Notes: a model not told the origin generated them from the letters alone. 64,000 bases of DNA from Burkholderia sp. Bp9142 (GCF_003853415.1 NZ_QTPP01000008.1:62001-126000); one strand, 5' to 3'. Counted from the stretch's first letter, positions 19,300 to 29,681 are shown. Numbers and translations are program-made.

Positions 19300-22025
19300 T
19301 GCAGTGCCTCCCGAATCTTCTCCGGCGTCACGGGCGTCACCCGGAACCGCCGCCCCGTCGCCATCGCGAGCGCATTGAGCAGCGCCGGCGCGATCGGACA
19401 CATCACCGCTTCCGCAATGCCGCGTGCATTCGCCGGATCGCCGGCCGGCGGCGGCAAGGCGATCAGTTCCTGCACGGGGATGTCCGGCAGCCGCGTGACC
19501 TCGTAGCGATCGAGATTCCATCGGCCGCCGCCCGGTCCGTCGGGCCCCAGCGGACAGGTTTCGGTCAGCACGTTGCCGATCCCCATCGCGACCGCGCCCT
19601 GCGACTGCCCTTCGACGAGTTCCGGCGACAACTGCCGGCCGACGCTCACGGCCGTCACCACGCGTTCGACCTTCACGCGCCCGGTCGCCGAATCGACGGC
19701 CACCGCGACGAGCGTCGCCGACGGCGCGTAGGTCGTGCGCCCATAGAGTGTCGTATTGACCGGTGGCGGCTGCAGCACGCGCTGCAGCGGCGCCAGGCGA
19801 TACGGGTCGAGGCCGACCGCCACGTAGTCGTAGTCGATCTGCGCACTGCCGGACGCGAACGGATAGGTGCCCTTCCAGAAGTACCCGGCATAGCTCGCAT
19901 GCACGGCCGCGACCGTCTGCAGGCCCAGCTTCCTGATCGTGCCGAGCAGCGCCGGCCACGCAATCGGCGCGAGGCCGTTCGCGACGAGCGCACGATCGAC
20001 CCAGCGCACGTCCTCGGCCCGTACGGGCACGCCCCACCACGCACGCGCGGCCGGCAGCACGCTTTGCAGAAACAGCGCCTGCGCGGCGCCCTTCACCGCA
20101 TGGTACTGATGGAATGCGCCGAGGCACGCGCTCGACGAACCATAGTTGTAGCGCACCCACTTCGGATCGCTCGGCTTGGCCTTCGGGTTGAGCCCAAGCG
20201 CGTTGAACGGTCCGATCTCGCTCATCGCAATCGTTTGCGCGTTTTGCCCGAGAAATTCGGCCGGCGCGAGACCGAGCGTCGTGGCCGCGCCGTTGCCCAT
20301 GTCGGTATACGGCGTGACCACGCGCAGGCTGCTGTCGGGCAGGATCTGCACCATCCCGAACATCCCGTCGCCGGAGGTGCCGTACGCCTCGTTCGCCATC
20401 GCGAGACCGACGCCGTAGCGGAGGTTGCGTACGTTGCGCTCGGCACGCGCCTGCTCGCGCTCGAGCCATAGCGGATGACGCTCGAGCCGGTCGAGCAGCG
20501 CGTCGAGCTGCAGGTCGAACAGGATCGGTGCACCCGTGATCGCGCGTCCCTTGCCGGGACCGGGCGCCGTGCCGAGCAGATTGGCGCGCCGGATCTCGAA
20601 CGGCGACAGGCCGAGCTGGCGCGCGGCCTCGTCCATCAGCGTCTCGATCGCCATGAACGCCTGCGGCCCGCCGAAGCCGCGCTGCGACCCACCGAAGACT
20701 TCCCGCGTGTAGGTCGATGCGGCCTGCGCGCGTGCGCGCGGGATCTCGTAGCAGCTCATCGCGCTCAATGCGGCAAGCTGCGCAACGTACGGCGACAGGT
20801 TCTTCTTCCCGCCGCCATTCATCAGGAAATCGCAGGTGATCGCTTCGAGCTTGCCGCGACGGTCGAACCACAGCGATTCGGAAAACTGCGTCTCGCAGCG
20901 TTTCAGGCCGACCTGGAATTGTTCGTAGCGCGACTGCTGCCAGCGCAGCGCACCCTTCGCGAACGGTGCCGCCAGCGCCAGATACAGCGGGAAATAGGAC
21001 TTGTCGCGCCCGCCGAAGCCGCCGCCCGGGTAGCACGCGATCACATGCGCCGCCTTGACCGCGACGTCGCTGCCGTCGAACAGCGCGCACGCGCCGGTCG
21101 CATCGTCGTTCGCCGATTGCGTGCCGAGCACGAGGCTGATTGTCGCGGCCGACGCGTCGTACCATGCGAGTCCCGCCTCGGGCTCCATGAACATCGGGTC
21201 CATCGCCGGCGTCTCGAAGCCGTCGTCGCCGGTCGCCCGAACGCCGATCCACGTGCCGGCGGCCACATTGCGGGCAATCGTCGCGTCGATGTTGGCGACC
21301 GCCGCCTCGCGCTCCTCCAGGTACTTCGCGGTCGGCTTGCCGTTGCTGTCGGTCTGGTAGTTGTCGACGTAGCTGAACCGTCGTTCGTCGTCGCGCACGT
21401 AGAGGGTCACGGGCGCATACGGCACGACCGGTGCGGCCTGGCCCGGGCCGACCGGCGCGCCGTAGCGGATCACGCCGCGATTGAAGTCGAGCAGTTTCTT
21501 CGCGCGGCGATAGACGTCGAAGTTCTCGAAGATCAGCAGCGCGGCCGGTTGCCCGTAGCAGTCCGCCGGATAGCCGGCCCGCGCGAGCCAGTAGATGTCC
21601 TGGTTCGCGATCGGATCGGGTTCCGGTGCCAGCGGAATCCGGCGCGCGCTCAGCAATGCGTTGTCGACGACGGCGATGGGTCGCAGTTCCGGCGGCAGCA
21701 CGCCGAGGTCGTAGCCTTGGTACACGGCGTCGACGCGGTCGCAGCGCAGCGCATAGAGCCAGTTTTCCTGCTGCGGCCAGCCGACGAAGTCGCGGGACTT
21801 GAAGTCGCGCGCATAGATCTTCTGGCCCGTTACCTTCGGCATGCCGTCGATGCGCCAGCGCGCCTTGCCGGGCGCGGGCGCCCAGTTCGGGCCGTTCGCA
21901 TCGGCCTGCGTCTCGCCGGCGGCGAGCACGACGGCCGGCAAATGGGTGACCGAAACGGCGACGACGGCGCCGCTACCCGCGAGCTTCAGAAACGTCCGGC
22001 GTGTCACAGGCACATGGATGGCCAT
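19296..22025 (-). CDS. xanthine dehydrogenase-family molybdopterin-binding subunit with Tat signal
   Basis: Large catalytic subunit of 909 residues, longer than the ~750 usual for IorB-type proteins. Residues 1-45 are a twin-arginine signal (TRRTFLKLAGSG) so the enzyme works in the periplasm. Pterin and substrate segments are visible: CYPGGGFGGRDKSYFP, GGSQRGFGGPQAFMAIE, VTPYTDMGNGAATTLGLAP, SPELVEGQSQGAVAMGIGN, and GIAEAV near the C-terminus where the catalytic Glu lies. It heads an operon with the 2Fe-2S and cytochrome subunits. The substrate is unknown: isoquinoline-type N-heterocycles or aldehydes are candidates. GAGGGA precedes ATG 22025. Confidence 0.9.
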   Translation of the reverse strand: MAIHVPVTRRTFLKLAGSGAVVAVSVTHLPAVVLAAGETQADANGPNWAPAPGKARWRIDGMPKVTGQKIYARDFKSRDFVGWPQQENWLYALRCDRVDAVYQGYDLGVLPPELRPIAVVDNALLSARRIPLAPEPDPIANQDIYWLARAGYPADCYGQPAALLIFENFDVYRRAKKLLDFNRGVIRYGAPVGPGQAAPVVPYAPVTLYVRDDERRFSYVDNYQTDSNGKPTAKYLEEREAAVANIDATIARNVAAGTWIGVRATGDDGFETPAMDPMFMEPEAGLAWYDASAATISLVLGTQSANDDATGACALFDGSDVAVKAAHVIACYPGGGFGGRDKSYFPLYLALAAPFAKGALRWQQSRYEQFQVGLKRCETQFSESLWFDRRGKLEAITCDFLMNGGGKKNLSPYVAQLAALSAMSCYEIPRARAQAASTYTREVFGGSQRGFGGPQAFMAIETLMDEAARQLGLSPFEIRRANLLGTAPGPGKGRAITGAPILFDLQLDALLDRLERHPLWLEREQARAERNVRNLRYGVGLAMANEAYGTSGDGMFGMVQILPDSSLRVVTPYTDMGNGAATTLGLAPAEFLGQNAQTIAMSEIGPFNALGLNPKAKPSDPKWVRYNYGSSSACLGAFHQYHAVKGAAQALFLQSVLPAARAWWGVPVRAEDVRWVDRALVANGLAPIAWPALLGTIRKLGLQTVAAVHASYAGYFWKGTYPFASGSAQIDYDYVAVGLDPYRLAPLQRVLQPPPVNTTLYGRTTYAPSATLVAVAVDSATGRVKVERVVTAVSVGRQLSPELVEGQSQGAVAMGIGNVLTETCPLGPDGPGGGRWNLDRYEVTRLPDIPVQELIALPPPAGDPANARGIAEAVMCPIAPALLNALAMATGRRFRVTPVTPEKIREALQ

Positions 22026-22780
22026 GCTGCGTCCCTCGTTCGAATTGTTATGTCGGTCCGTCGACTGCGCGACGCGCGTCGCCCCGCCGGCCGCATGCGG
22101 GCCTGGGCGCGCGGGCGCCGATGCGCAGGGTATCGGTGAGAAAGCGGCGTTCAGGGCGCGCCTGGGGGCGCGCCGGCTGTCAGGAATCGGGAGGTAGAGG
22201 ATGCGCAACGATGCCCGGCGGCCTCGCGGGTTCGCTCCACACGGATGTGCGCCTGCTCGATGAAGCGTCAGGCCGTGTGCGTCGCGCAGTATGTTCGGTC
22301 ATGATTCCCCCGGCCTTGATCGTGGATGACTGGCCTGTTTTCCGTATCGTCGGGCAGTCGCTTGATTTTCAGGTGTTGTGTTCGATCTATCCGGGATGCG
22401 GGTCAATCGTCCCGTTCGCACCGTCATTCAAGCCTGATTTTGAATAATCCTAGGAATTCGAACCGGGGATTTCAAGGGGAATTTCGGGCAGCATGCGCCG
22501 TGCGGACCGATCGCTTCGGATCGGCTTTCAGTCCGGCCGGCGCGCGGCCGCGGCTGCGTTCGAGGTCAGCCGTAGGGGGCCACCCGCGCGGGCAGTGGAC
22601 TACGGCTGTATCCAGGGTCGACCATGGGTCCGGGTTGCGTTGACGCCGCTATGATCGACCTGTCTCGCGACGCAGCCCGGGGGGGAGAAGGAGCCTCCCA
22701 TGAAGACGGTGAGCGTGCCGGTCGACGGGTGATGCCGTGCCGGCACGCAAATCCGTTTCGCGCGGCGTTCCGCGCCGCGC
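22026..22780. other. gene-free stretch between the hydroxylase operon and tad locus
   Basis: I see no convincing gene in these 755 bp. The right of the hydroxylase start is less GC-rich around 22310-22490 and should hold its promoter. A 10-codon frame at 22700 with a good ribosome site is noted elsewhere as rejected. A GC hairpin at 22760-22780 (GCGCGGCG-TTCCG-CGCCGCGC) directly follows the tadC stop and could end the tad transcript. Confidence 0.5.
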
Positions 22781-23755
22781 TCAGTGCCCGACGCCAGTGA
22801 AGGTCGGCAGCAGCACGCGATACACGTGAATCATGGCCGGCCCCAGCAACACGCACATCAGCGCCGGGAAGATGCAGAAGATCAGCGGGAACAGCAGCTT
22901 CAGCGCAATCTTCGCGGCGCGCTCCTCGGCCCGCATCCGCCGCCGCGTGCGCAGCATGTCCGAGAGCACGCGCAGCGATTCGGCGATGCTCGTGCCGAAG
23001 CGATCGGCCTGGATCAGCATCGCGCAGAACGATTCGATGTCCTCGACGCCGGTCCGCAGTGCGAAATTGCGCAGCGCGGTTTCCTTCGTGAACCCGGAAC
23101 GCATCTCGAGCAGCAGCAAGTCGAGCTCGCCCGCGACCACTTCGCTGCGAAAGCGCAGTTCCTCGCTCACCCTCATCAGCGCCGCATCGAGCCCGAGCCC
23201 TGCCTCGACGCATACGGTCAGCAAGTCCAGCGCATCCGGGAAGTCCTCGAAGATCACCCGCTGACGCGTCGCGATCCGCCTCGAGAGGATCACGTTCGGC
23301 ACGTAGTAACCGAGCCCGGCAAGCGCGACGAGGATGATCGACAGCAGCATGCGTTGATCCGCGAGCCGGGTCGTGGCGAGCGCCAGCAGCGCAGCGCCCG
23401 GCAGCGCGAGCGCGAGCACCGTCTTCGCCGCGAAGTAAAGCGCGCCCGCGTTCGGATCGCGCCAGCCGGCATTCATCAGCCGGATCCGCAGCGGCGAATT
23501 CTCCCAGCCCTCCTGCGGCAGCGACAGCCGGGAAATCGGTTGCGACAGCTCGACGAGTTTCGCGACCCAGCGCGATGTTTGCCCGCCGCCGTCGTCCGCG
23601 CCGGCGCCGACGCCCACACTTGCCCCGCTCGCCTGCTGGATTCGGCGCTCCATGTTGCGCGGCGCAAACAGCAGCAACGCAACCAGCACGCCGCCGGCGA
23701 CGAAAATGAACAAGCCGGCCAGCATCACGGTATGTATTACGCTCAGGTTTTGCAT
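22781..23755 (-). CDS. tadC: Flp pilus inner-membrane platform protein TadC
   Basis: T2SF-domain membrane protein of 324 residues, last gene of the Flp/Tad locus. It has an N-terminal membrane helix (VMLAGLFIFVAGGVLVALLL), two more around residues 120-165, the core motif FEDFPDALDLLTVCVEAGLGLDAAL and two C-terminal helices (LLFPLIFCIFPALMCVLLGP). With TadB it forms the platform on which the TadA ATPase drives pilus assembly. It follows tadB by 38 bp. The longer open frame upstream is tadB sequence in another frame. Confidence 0.93.
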   Translation of the reverse strand: MQNLSVIHTVMLAGLFIFVAGGVLVALLLFAPRNMERRIQQASGASVGVGAGADDGGGQTSRWVAKLVELSQPISRLSLPQEGWENSPLRIRLMNAGWRDPNAGALYFAAKTVLALALPGAALLALATTRLADQRMLLSIILVALAGLGYYVPNVILSRRIATRQRVIFEDFPDALDLLTVCVEAGLGLDAALMRVSEELRFRSEVVAGELDLLLLEMRSGFTKETALRNFALRTGVEDIESFCAMLIQADRFGTSIAESLRVLSDMLRTRRRMRAEERAAKIALKLLFPLIFCIFPALMCVLLGPAMIHVYRVLLPTFTGVGH

Positions 23756-23793
23756 GACAGCCTCGAATCGGTTCGTGAAGCCTGAGACACGCG

Positions 23794-24771
23794 TCAGACG
23801 CGAATCCGGATGATGCGGCGAATCCACAGCAGGCCGAATGCCATCGACCCGAGCATCACGCCAACCATCTTGATGCCGGCCGGATCCTGCCAGAGCACCG
23901 ACAGAAACTCCCGGTTCAACACCGCCATCATGCCCGCGGTGCCGAACGGCAGCAGCCCGAGGATCCAGGCCGACAGCCGCCCTTCCGCCGACAGCACGCG
24001 GACCTTGTCGAACAGCTTGAAGCGCTCGCGAACCAGCGCTGCGATGCTGTCGAGCAGTTCGGCCAGGTTGCCGCCGGTCTCGCGCTGGATCAGCACCGCG
24101 ATCACGAAGTAGCGCAGGTCGTGGGCCGGCACGCGCGTCGCGAGGTTCACCAGCGCATCGTGCAGCGATACGCCGTAATTGATCTCGTCGAACGTGATCC
24201 GGAATTCGCCTCCCATCGGATCGGGAAACTCCTCGCCGACCATCCCGAGCGCGCTCGTAAACGAGTGGCCGGAGCGTAGCGCGCGCGCGATCATGTCGCA
24301 GACGTCCGGCAGTTGGCGCTCGAGCTTGAGCATCCGCCGGTTGCGGTACCGCATCACGTACATTGTCGGCAGGCACGCGGTCACGAGCGCAATCGGCACC
24401 ACGGCGATCAGCGGCAACGCGGTGACGATCAGGCCCAGCGTCGCGACCACCGGAAATGCGGCGCTGAGCACGGCCAGTTTCGCAACTGTCCAGTCGAGCC
24501 CCGATTGCTGCAGCAGCAGGTCCAGCGACTGCACGCGCGGCACGCGCAGCAACAGCCGGTCGAACGGTTTCGACTCGTCGAGCATCCGCTTCTTGAGAAT
24601 CGACAGCCGCTCCTGCTGCACGCTGCCGCCGGCCGACATCGCGCGCAGGCGCGACTCGATCCGGCGCGCCGCGGCACCGTGGCGCGTGTTCCACCATTGA
24701 TAGACGCCTTCGATCGCGAGCACGACCGCGACGAAGGTGAGAATCACAAAACCGTAAAAGATCGAGTCCAT
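23794..24771 (-). CDS. tadB: Flp pilus inner-membrane platform protein TadB
   Basis: T2SF-domain protein of 325 residues, partner of TadC. An N-terminal helix (FYGFVILTFVAVVLAIEGVY) is followed by a cytoplasmic stretch, paired helices at ~95-140, the core motif RQLPDVCDMIARALRSGHSF, GGNLAELLDSIAALVRERF and a C-terminal membrane hairpin. It sits directly downstream of tadA and upstream of tadC, the conserved tad order. Confidence 0.93.
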   Translation of the reverse strand: MDSIFYGFVILTFVAVVLAIEGVYQWWNTRHGAAARRIESRLRAMSAGGSVQQERLSILKKRMLDESKPFDRLLLRVPRVQSLDLLLQQSGLDWTVAKLAVLSAAFPVVATLGLIVTALPLIAVVPIALVTACLPTMYVMRYRNRRMLKLERQLPDVCDMIARALRSGHSFTSALGMVGEEFPDPMGGEFRITFDEINYGVSLHDALVNLATRVPAHDLRYFVIAVLIQRETGGNLAELLDSIAALVRERFKLFDKVRVLSAEGRLSAWILGLLPFGTAGMMAVLNREFLSVLWQDPAGIKMVGVMLGSMAFGLLWIRRIIRIRV

Positions 24772-24805
24772 GAGACCCTCCCCGGATTCAGACGACCGCG
24801 CGTCG

Positions 24806-26173
24806 TCACTTCGTCTCGTAGCGCTGCGCCGGGTCGTACAGCGAATCCGGCAGGTTGATGCCGAACGCCTGCAGCCGCTCGGCGAACTTCGGCCGCACGC
24901 CGGTCGCGCAGAAGTGCCCGCGCACCGTGCCGTCGCGATCCATGCCGGTGCGCTTGAAGGTGAAGATCTCCTGCATGTTGATGATGTCGCCTTCCATCCC
25001 GGTCAGCTCCTGGATGCTGACGATCTTGCGCTTGCCGTCGGTGAGCCGCGTCGCCTGGACCACCACCGAGATCGCCGACGCGATCTGCTGGCGCATCGTC
25101 TTCGGCGGCAGCGTCAGGCCGCCGACGCTGATCATGTTCTCGAGCCGCGTGAGCGCATCGCGCGGCGTGTTCGCGTGGATCGTCGCGAGCGAGCCTTCGT
25201 GGCCGGTGTTCATCGCATTGAGCATGTCGAGCGCTTCCGCGCCGCGCACTTCGCCGAGAATGATCCGGTCCGGCCGCATCCGCAGCGCGTTGCGCACGAG
25301 CGTGCGTTGCGTGATCTCGCCCTTGCCCTCGATGTTCGGCGGCCGCGTTTCGAGCCGCAGCACGTGCGGTTGCTGCAGTTGCAGTTCGGCCGCGTCCTCG
25401 ATCGTCACGATCCGCTCCGTTCTCGGAATGAAGCCCGACAGGATGTTGAGCAGCGTCGTCTTGCCGCTGCCGGTGCCACCCGACACGAGCACGTTCACTT
25501 TCGCCTGGGCCAGCGCATCGAGCAATTCCGCCATCGGCGGCGTGAGGCTCTGGTAACTCACGAGGTCGTCCATCTTCAGCGGGTTCACCGCGAAGCGCCG
25601 GATCGACATCAGCGGCCCGTCGATCGCCGACGGCGGAATGATCGCGTTCACACGCGAGCCGTCCGGCAGACGCGCGTCGACCATCGGCGTCGATTCGTCG
25701 ATGCGGCGCCCGACGCGCGACACGATCTTCTCGATCACCTTCATCAGGTGCGCGTCGTCGTAGAACGTCACGTCGGTCAGTTCGAGCTGACCGCTGCGCT
25801 CGACATAAACCTGCCGATAGGTATTCACGAGGATGTCGGAAATGCCGGGGTCGCGCAGCAGCGCCTCCAGCGGGCCGAAACCGAACATTTCGTCGTACAC
25901 GTCGATCGCGAGCTGGCGCCGCTCGATGTCGTTCGCGGGCAGGCGCCCCTCGTCGAGAATGCGCGAGATCAGCGCCGCGATTTCCTGCCGGACCTGTTCC
26001 TGCGGCAGGCGTGACAGACGCTCCAGCTCGACGCGTTCGAGCACCGCCAGGTGAATTTCACGGCGCAGCTTCTGGTATGCGTTGCGTACCGACGAATGCG
26101 TCGCACCTGCCGGTTCGGTGCCCGCCGCCTGCGGCTGCGTCCGGTACAAGGACATCTGTTCGCGCAATGACAT
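24806..26173 (-). CDS. tadA: Flp pilus assembly ATPase TadA (CpaF)
   Basis: Secretion ATPase of 455 residues powering Flp pilus extension and retraction. Walker [17 protein letters not shown], the Walker B region [20 protein letters not shown], an Asp box and a His box ([20 protein letters not shown]) are all visible, preceded by the N-terminal domain with [20 protein letters not shown]. It lies between tadZ and tadB in the usual order. Cytoplasmic hexamer by family knowledge. Confidence 0.96.
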   Translation of the reverse strand: MSLREQMSLYRTQPQAAGTEPAGATHSSVRNAYQKLRREIHLAVLERVELERLSRLPQEQVRQEIAALISRILDEGRLPANDIERRQLAIDVYDEMFGFGPLEALLRDPGISDILVNTYRQVYVERSGQLELTDVTFYDDAHLMKVIEKIVSRVGRRIDESTPMVDARLPDGSRVNAIIPPSAIDGPLMSIRRFAVNPLKMDDLVSYQSLTPPMAELLDALAQAKVNVLVSGGTGSGKTTLLNILSGFIPRTERIVTIEDAAELQLQQPHVLRLETRPPNIEGKGEITQRTLVRNALRMRPDRIILGEVRGAEALDMLNAMNTGHEGSLATIHANTPRDALTRLENMISVGGLTLPPKTMRQQIASAISVVVQATRLTDGKRKIVSIQELTGMEGDIINMQEIFTFKRTGMDRDGTVRGHFCATGVRPKFAERLQAFGINLPDSLYDPAQRYETK

Positions 26174-26192
26174 GATGGTTTCCCCGAAAGAT

Positions 26193-27401
26193 TCACATGG
26201 ACTTGAGCTTCGGCGTGGCCTTGCGGCCGAACAGCCGGGACATCAACGGTTCGCTGCTGGACGTGCCGCGCTTCGTGCGCACGTCCCCTTCGACGATCTG
26301 CTTCGCGCAGGCCTGCAACGCACGCGTCACCGCGGCGCCGCGTGCGACGCGCGAGGCCGGATGCCCCTGGTCGAGCGCTTCGCGCACGGTGTCGACGTCG
26401 TCCGGTATCGTGCTGCTGGCGTGCAGGCCGAGCACTTCCTCGAGCGCGGCGCGGGACCGTTCGCTCGCGCGCGTCATTCGATTCACCACCAGCCGCAACT
26501 GGTCGGTCGGGTAGCCGAGCGACACGAGAATCTCCAGCAGCCGGCGGCCCGCGCGCACGTGCGGCATCGCGGGCTGCAGCACGAGCTGGATCTGGTCGCT
26601 GCGATCCAGCGCGATCATCGACAGCGGATTGATGCTGACGCCGATGTCGAAGATCACGAAGTCGTAGCGCGGCGCCGCGACGCCGAGGATCCATTCGAGC
26701 GCGTCCTCGCGCATCTCGGCGGCCTTGACCGGGTCGCCCGCGCCCGCGAGCACGTGGAACGTCGGCGTCACGTGCGCGACGCTCGCGTCGAGAAACGCGC
26801 CGTCGAGCCGTTCGATCTGCGTGCACAGCTGCGGCAGCGTCGACGGCGGCGTCTCGTCGCTGACGAGGAACGCGGCATCCGCGAACTGCTGGTTGAGATC
26901 GACCAGCAGCACGCGGCGCTTGAAGCCTTCGGCGATCTCGTACGCGACGTTGCTCGCGACGAAGCTCGTGCCTGCGCCCCCCTTGCACGACATGAACGAC
27001 ACGAAGCGCGTATCGTCGCTGTCGCGCCGCGTGCTTTGCGCGGCGGCGCGTTCGAGCGCACGGGCGAGCGCCGCGGGGTCGATCGGCCACTGCAGCACGT
27101 CGCGCGCGCCGGCGCGCATCGCGTCCAGCAGCACGTGCGGCGCCGCATCCGCGGTCACCAGGATGCCGGTCAGGCCCGGGTGCAGCCGGCAAATCCGCTC
27201 GATCGCCGACAGCTCGGCCCCATCGGTCGTCGCGCCGTCGATCAGCAGGATGTCGAATGAATCGAGCCCGTCGGTGCGATGCTCGATCTGGGACGGCCGT
27301 CCATGCGCGCGCGTCACGCGATAGTGTCCGCTGTCGGTGACCAGGCGCGCGATCTGCGTGAGCCGGGCGGTATCTTCGGCAGCTACGAGGATATTGATCA
27401 T
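26193..27401 (-). CDS. tadZ: Flp pilus localisation protein TadZ (CpaE)
   Basis: 402 residues with an N-terminal receiver-like domain (INILVAAEDTARLTQIARLV) that keeps the fold but lies in a family where phosphorylation is often lost, followed by a ParA/MinD-like ATPase with the deviant Walker A SCKGGAGTSFVASNVAYEIA. TadZ marks the pole or site for Tad machinery assembly. It precedes tadA by 19 bp. Confidence 0.92.
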   Translation of the reverse strand: MINILVAAEDTARLTQIARLVTDSGHYRVTRAHGRPSQIEHRTDGLDSFDILLIDGATTDGAELSAIERICRLHPGLTGILVTADAAPHVLLDAMRAGARDVLQWPIDPAALARALERAAAQSTRRDSDDTRFVSFMSCKGGAGTSFVASNVAYEIAEGFKRRVLLVDLNQQFADAAFLVSDETPPSTLPQLCTQIERLDGAFLDASVAHVTPTFHVLAGAGDPVKAAEMREDALEWILGVAAPRYDFVIFDIGVSINPLSMIALDRSDQIQLVLQPAMPHVRAGRRLLEILVSLGYPTDQLRLVVNRMTRASERSRAALEEVLGLHASSTIPDDVDTVREALDQGHPASRVARGAAVTRALQACAKQIVEGDVRTKRGTSSSEPLMSRLFGRKATPKLKSM

Positions 27402-27422
27402 GGCTGTGCCTCGTCGGTTCGA

Positions 27423-27866
27423 TTATTGACAGGCGGTGCCGCCCGTCGATGAATTCAGGCTTTCCCGCGACAACGTCGTGGTGAATGGCGGCATCGTGAT
27501 CGCGACATTCGCGATCGGAATCATCGTCCTGACCGTCACGTTGGTGATGCTGACCGTCACGAACGAGCAGGAGCTCACGTCGCAGCCCGATGGCGTGTAG
27601 GCCACCGACACGTTCGCGTTCGACAGGATCGGCAGCATCGACTTCACGCGCTTCACGACGCCGGCGGCGTTCACGTCGCAGACGATCGCCGTGCGTGCGC
27701 CGAGCCGGATGGCTTCGGTCGCGGTGTTCCAGTAAAACAGCACGCGCCCGAACTCGAAGATGCCGATCAGCAGCATGATCAGGATCGACGCGATCAGCGC
27801 GAACTCGACGATCGTCGCGCCACGTTGGACGCGGCGGCGCGACAGCGGAAAGGGGCGCGCGTTCAT
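27423..27866 (-). CDS. TadE-type pseudopilin
   Basis: 147 residues with a short basic leader and TadE-like hydrophobic helix RGATIVEFALIASILIMLLI, including the Glu after the processing site as in prepilin-like proteins. Two cysteines in SGCDVSSCSF could form a disulfide. ATG 27866 overlaps the stop of the upstream tadE-like gene in ATGA, so translation is coupled. Minor pilin of the Flp system. Confidence 0.88.
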   Translation of the reverse strand: MNARPFPLSRRRVQRGATIVEFALIASILIMLLIGIFEFGRVLFYWNTATEAIRLGARTAIVCDVNAAGVVKRVKSMLPILSNANVSVAYTPSGCDVSSCSFVTVSITNVTVRTMIPIANVAITMPPFTTTLSRESLNSSTGGTACQ

Positions 27867-28396
27867 GACACTTGCCTCATCACGGTGATGATGTTGCCGA
27901 AGGTGATCGAGGACAGCCCCGGGTAGGCCGGAATCGGCTGGTACTGGTAGCCCTTCACCTTCACCTCGACGACGTTGATGCTGCCGGTCGCCGTGCCGCT
28001 TGCCGCGTTGTTGGTCGAGTCGTACGTCGGCAGGTTCGCGAACTGCGGCGGGTCGGACGCGTCGGCGCAATCGGTCGAATGCGCGGCGTCGCAGACGATC
28101 ACCATCGACGTCGTGAGCCCCGGCACCAGTTCGGTGCCGGCGGAGCCGCACGTGGTGCTGCCGTACACGACGAGGCACTGCGCCTGCGCGAGCGGATACG
28201 CGCTGTCGGTCGGCAGAAAGACCGACAGGTAGCGCGCCGCGTTGCGCGTCGCCTTGGTGATGGTCTCGTACTGGTAGATCGCGCGGCCGAACTCGGCCAC
28301 GCCGGTCGCGAGCACGATCATCGGCATCAGCACGAGCGCGAACTCGACCGCGGCGACACCGCGCATGCGTGACCGGCGAATCGGGAGCCTTTTCAT
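27863..28396 (-). CDS. TadE/TadF-type pseudopilin
   Basis: 177 residues with leader RRSRMRGVAAVEFALVLMPM, again a Gly followed by a hydrophobic helix with Glu at the TadE position, then FGRAIYQYETITKATRNAARYLS as in TadE-like proteins. It carries paired cysteines in the periplasmic part (QCLVVYGSTTCG). It is coupled to the downstream tadE and follows the tadG-like gene by 13 bp. Confidence 0.88.
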   Translation of the reverse strand: MKRLPIRRSRMRGVAAVEFALVLMPMIVLATGVAEFGRAIYQYETITKATRNAARYLSVFLPTDSAYPLAQAQCLVVYGSTTCGSAGTELVPGLTTSMVIVCDAAHSTDCADASDPPQFANLPTYDSTNNAASGTATGSINVVEVKVKGYQYQPIPAYPGLSSITFGNIITVMRQVS

Positions 28397-28409
28397 GATC
28401 GCGTCTCCT

Positions 28410-29681
28410 CTATTGAACGAGCATCGGGACCTTGATGCCGGCCGAACTGCCGCTGCCCGGCAAGCCGTGCGTCGCGCAGGGCGTCGTGCCCGACGCTGTC
28501 GAGCCGAGGTATTCGAGGTGCGCCGTGACCGCGCCGCTTCCCGAGCTGAACGGCAACGGATCGAGCATCAATACACAGTCCCACTGCGTGACGTGCAGCT
28601 TGCTGCTTGCCCCGCTCAGCGTCGAGCAGTCGCCCTCGGGGGCCAGCGCGAGCCGGCGGTCGCCGCCGAACGTCTGGTAGTTGCTTGCCGTCGCCGTCCC
28701 GTTGGTCGAGATGCCGCTGCCGGTGGGCGGCGCGCCGTCGCCCTGATAGGACTTGAAGCTCGCGCGATCGAGCACGAACTGCGCGTATGCGTCGCCGACG
28801 ATGCCCGCGGTTCCCGGCGGCCCGTAGTTGGGGCCGACATACGCGTAGCCGGTGAAGTCGGGCTGGCCGCTCGAGCCGTTGGCGCCGTTCGTGTAGATGC
28901 CGAAGCGGGTATTCCAGGCACGCAGTGCCGCGGACTTCAGGCCCGTCGAACCGAGGTCGGGCGGCGACGTGATGTTGCAGCTATTGCCGGACAGTTCGCT
29001 GGCGATGGTCGTCTCGCTCGTCGAACCGTCGAGCGCCGCCCAGCCGAAGTTGCCGGGTCCGTATGTCGACGACGAGCCGGACGGCGACGAGATCCAGTCG
29101 CCGACCTTGTACGGCGCGGCGGCCGACGCACGGCACACGAATACCGGGATCGCACAGGTGGTCTGCCCGGAGCCGACCGTCGCGATCGCGCTCGCCGCGA
29201 CCTGCGCCGCGTTCGCGACCTGCACGCCCGGGATCGTGTTGAGTATCTCGATGAACCAGTGCGCGATGTTGCTCAACTCCGCCGTGCACTTCACGTACTT
29301 GATGTTCGCCGGCGTGGCGACCGCCGTCTTCGTCAGGAACGGATTGGTCAGCGAATCGCTGAACGTGACGTTCGAATCCGTCTGCATCAGTACCGCGTTC
29401 TGCTGAAAGAACGCGAAATTCGAGTGGCCGGCGGCGATGCCGTCCGCTTCCGCGACCTGCAGGCTGATGGCCGACGTAAGGTCGCGCGCAGCGGACAGCG
29501 CGCACGCATCGGCGCTGTTCTGCAGTTCGCTGCGCGTGACGTACAGCTTGCCGAGGTCCAGCGCGAGACCGACGAATCCGATCATCACCGCCAGTGCGAG
29601 ACCGACGATGATCGCGACGGCGCCTTGCTGACGACGGAGACTGCGACGCGTGAGTTTCGGATGACGAGCTGCGCTGGACAT
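28410..29681 (-). CDS. TadG-like pilus assembly protein
   Basis: 423 residues. The N-terminal Tad domain is clear (RRQQGAVAIIVGLALAVMIG, DLGKLYVTRSELQNSADACA), a single membrane anchor followed by a large periplasmic region rich in Ser, Thr and Gly with several cysteine pairs. It lacks a recognisable von Willebrand domain. ATG 29681 is preferred because AGGGAGA lies eight bases upstream; an ATG six codons earlier has none. Likely anchors or tunes pilus assembly. Confidence 0.85.
   Translation of the reverse strand: MSSAARHPKLTRRSLRRQQGAVAIIVGLALAVMIGFVGLALDLGKLYVTRSELQNSADACALSAARDLTSAISLQVAEADGIAAGHSNFAFFQQNAVLMQTDSNVTFSDSLTNPFLTKTAVATPANIKYVKCTAELSNIAHWFIEILNTIPGVQVANAAQVAASAIATVGSGQTTCAIPVFVCRASAAAPYKVGDWISSPSGSSSTYGPGNFGWAALDGSTSETTIASELSGNSCNITSPPDLGSTGLKSAALRAWNTRFGIYTNGANGSSGQPDFTGYAYVGPNYGPPGTAGIVGDAYAQFVLDRASFKSYQGDGAPPTGSGISTNGTATASNYQTFGGDRRLALAPEGDCSTLSGASSKLHVTQWDCVLMLDPLPFSSGSGAVTAHLEYLGSTASGTTPCATHGLPGSGSSAGIKVPMLVQ

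Noticed and set aside
22700..22732. 10-codon frame MKTVSVPVDG with a good ribosome site
   Set aside because: Too short to support and points away from the tad locus; no downstream gene it could lead.
22784..22832. Fusion reading of tadB and tadC in one 638-codon frame
   Set aside because: The N-terminal part is tadB in a wrong frame; TadC starts at 23755.
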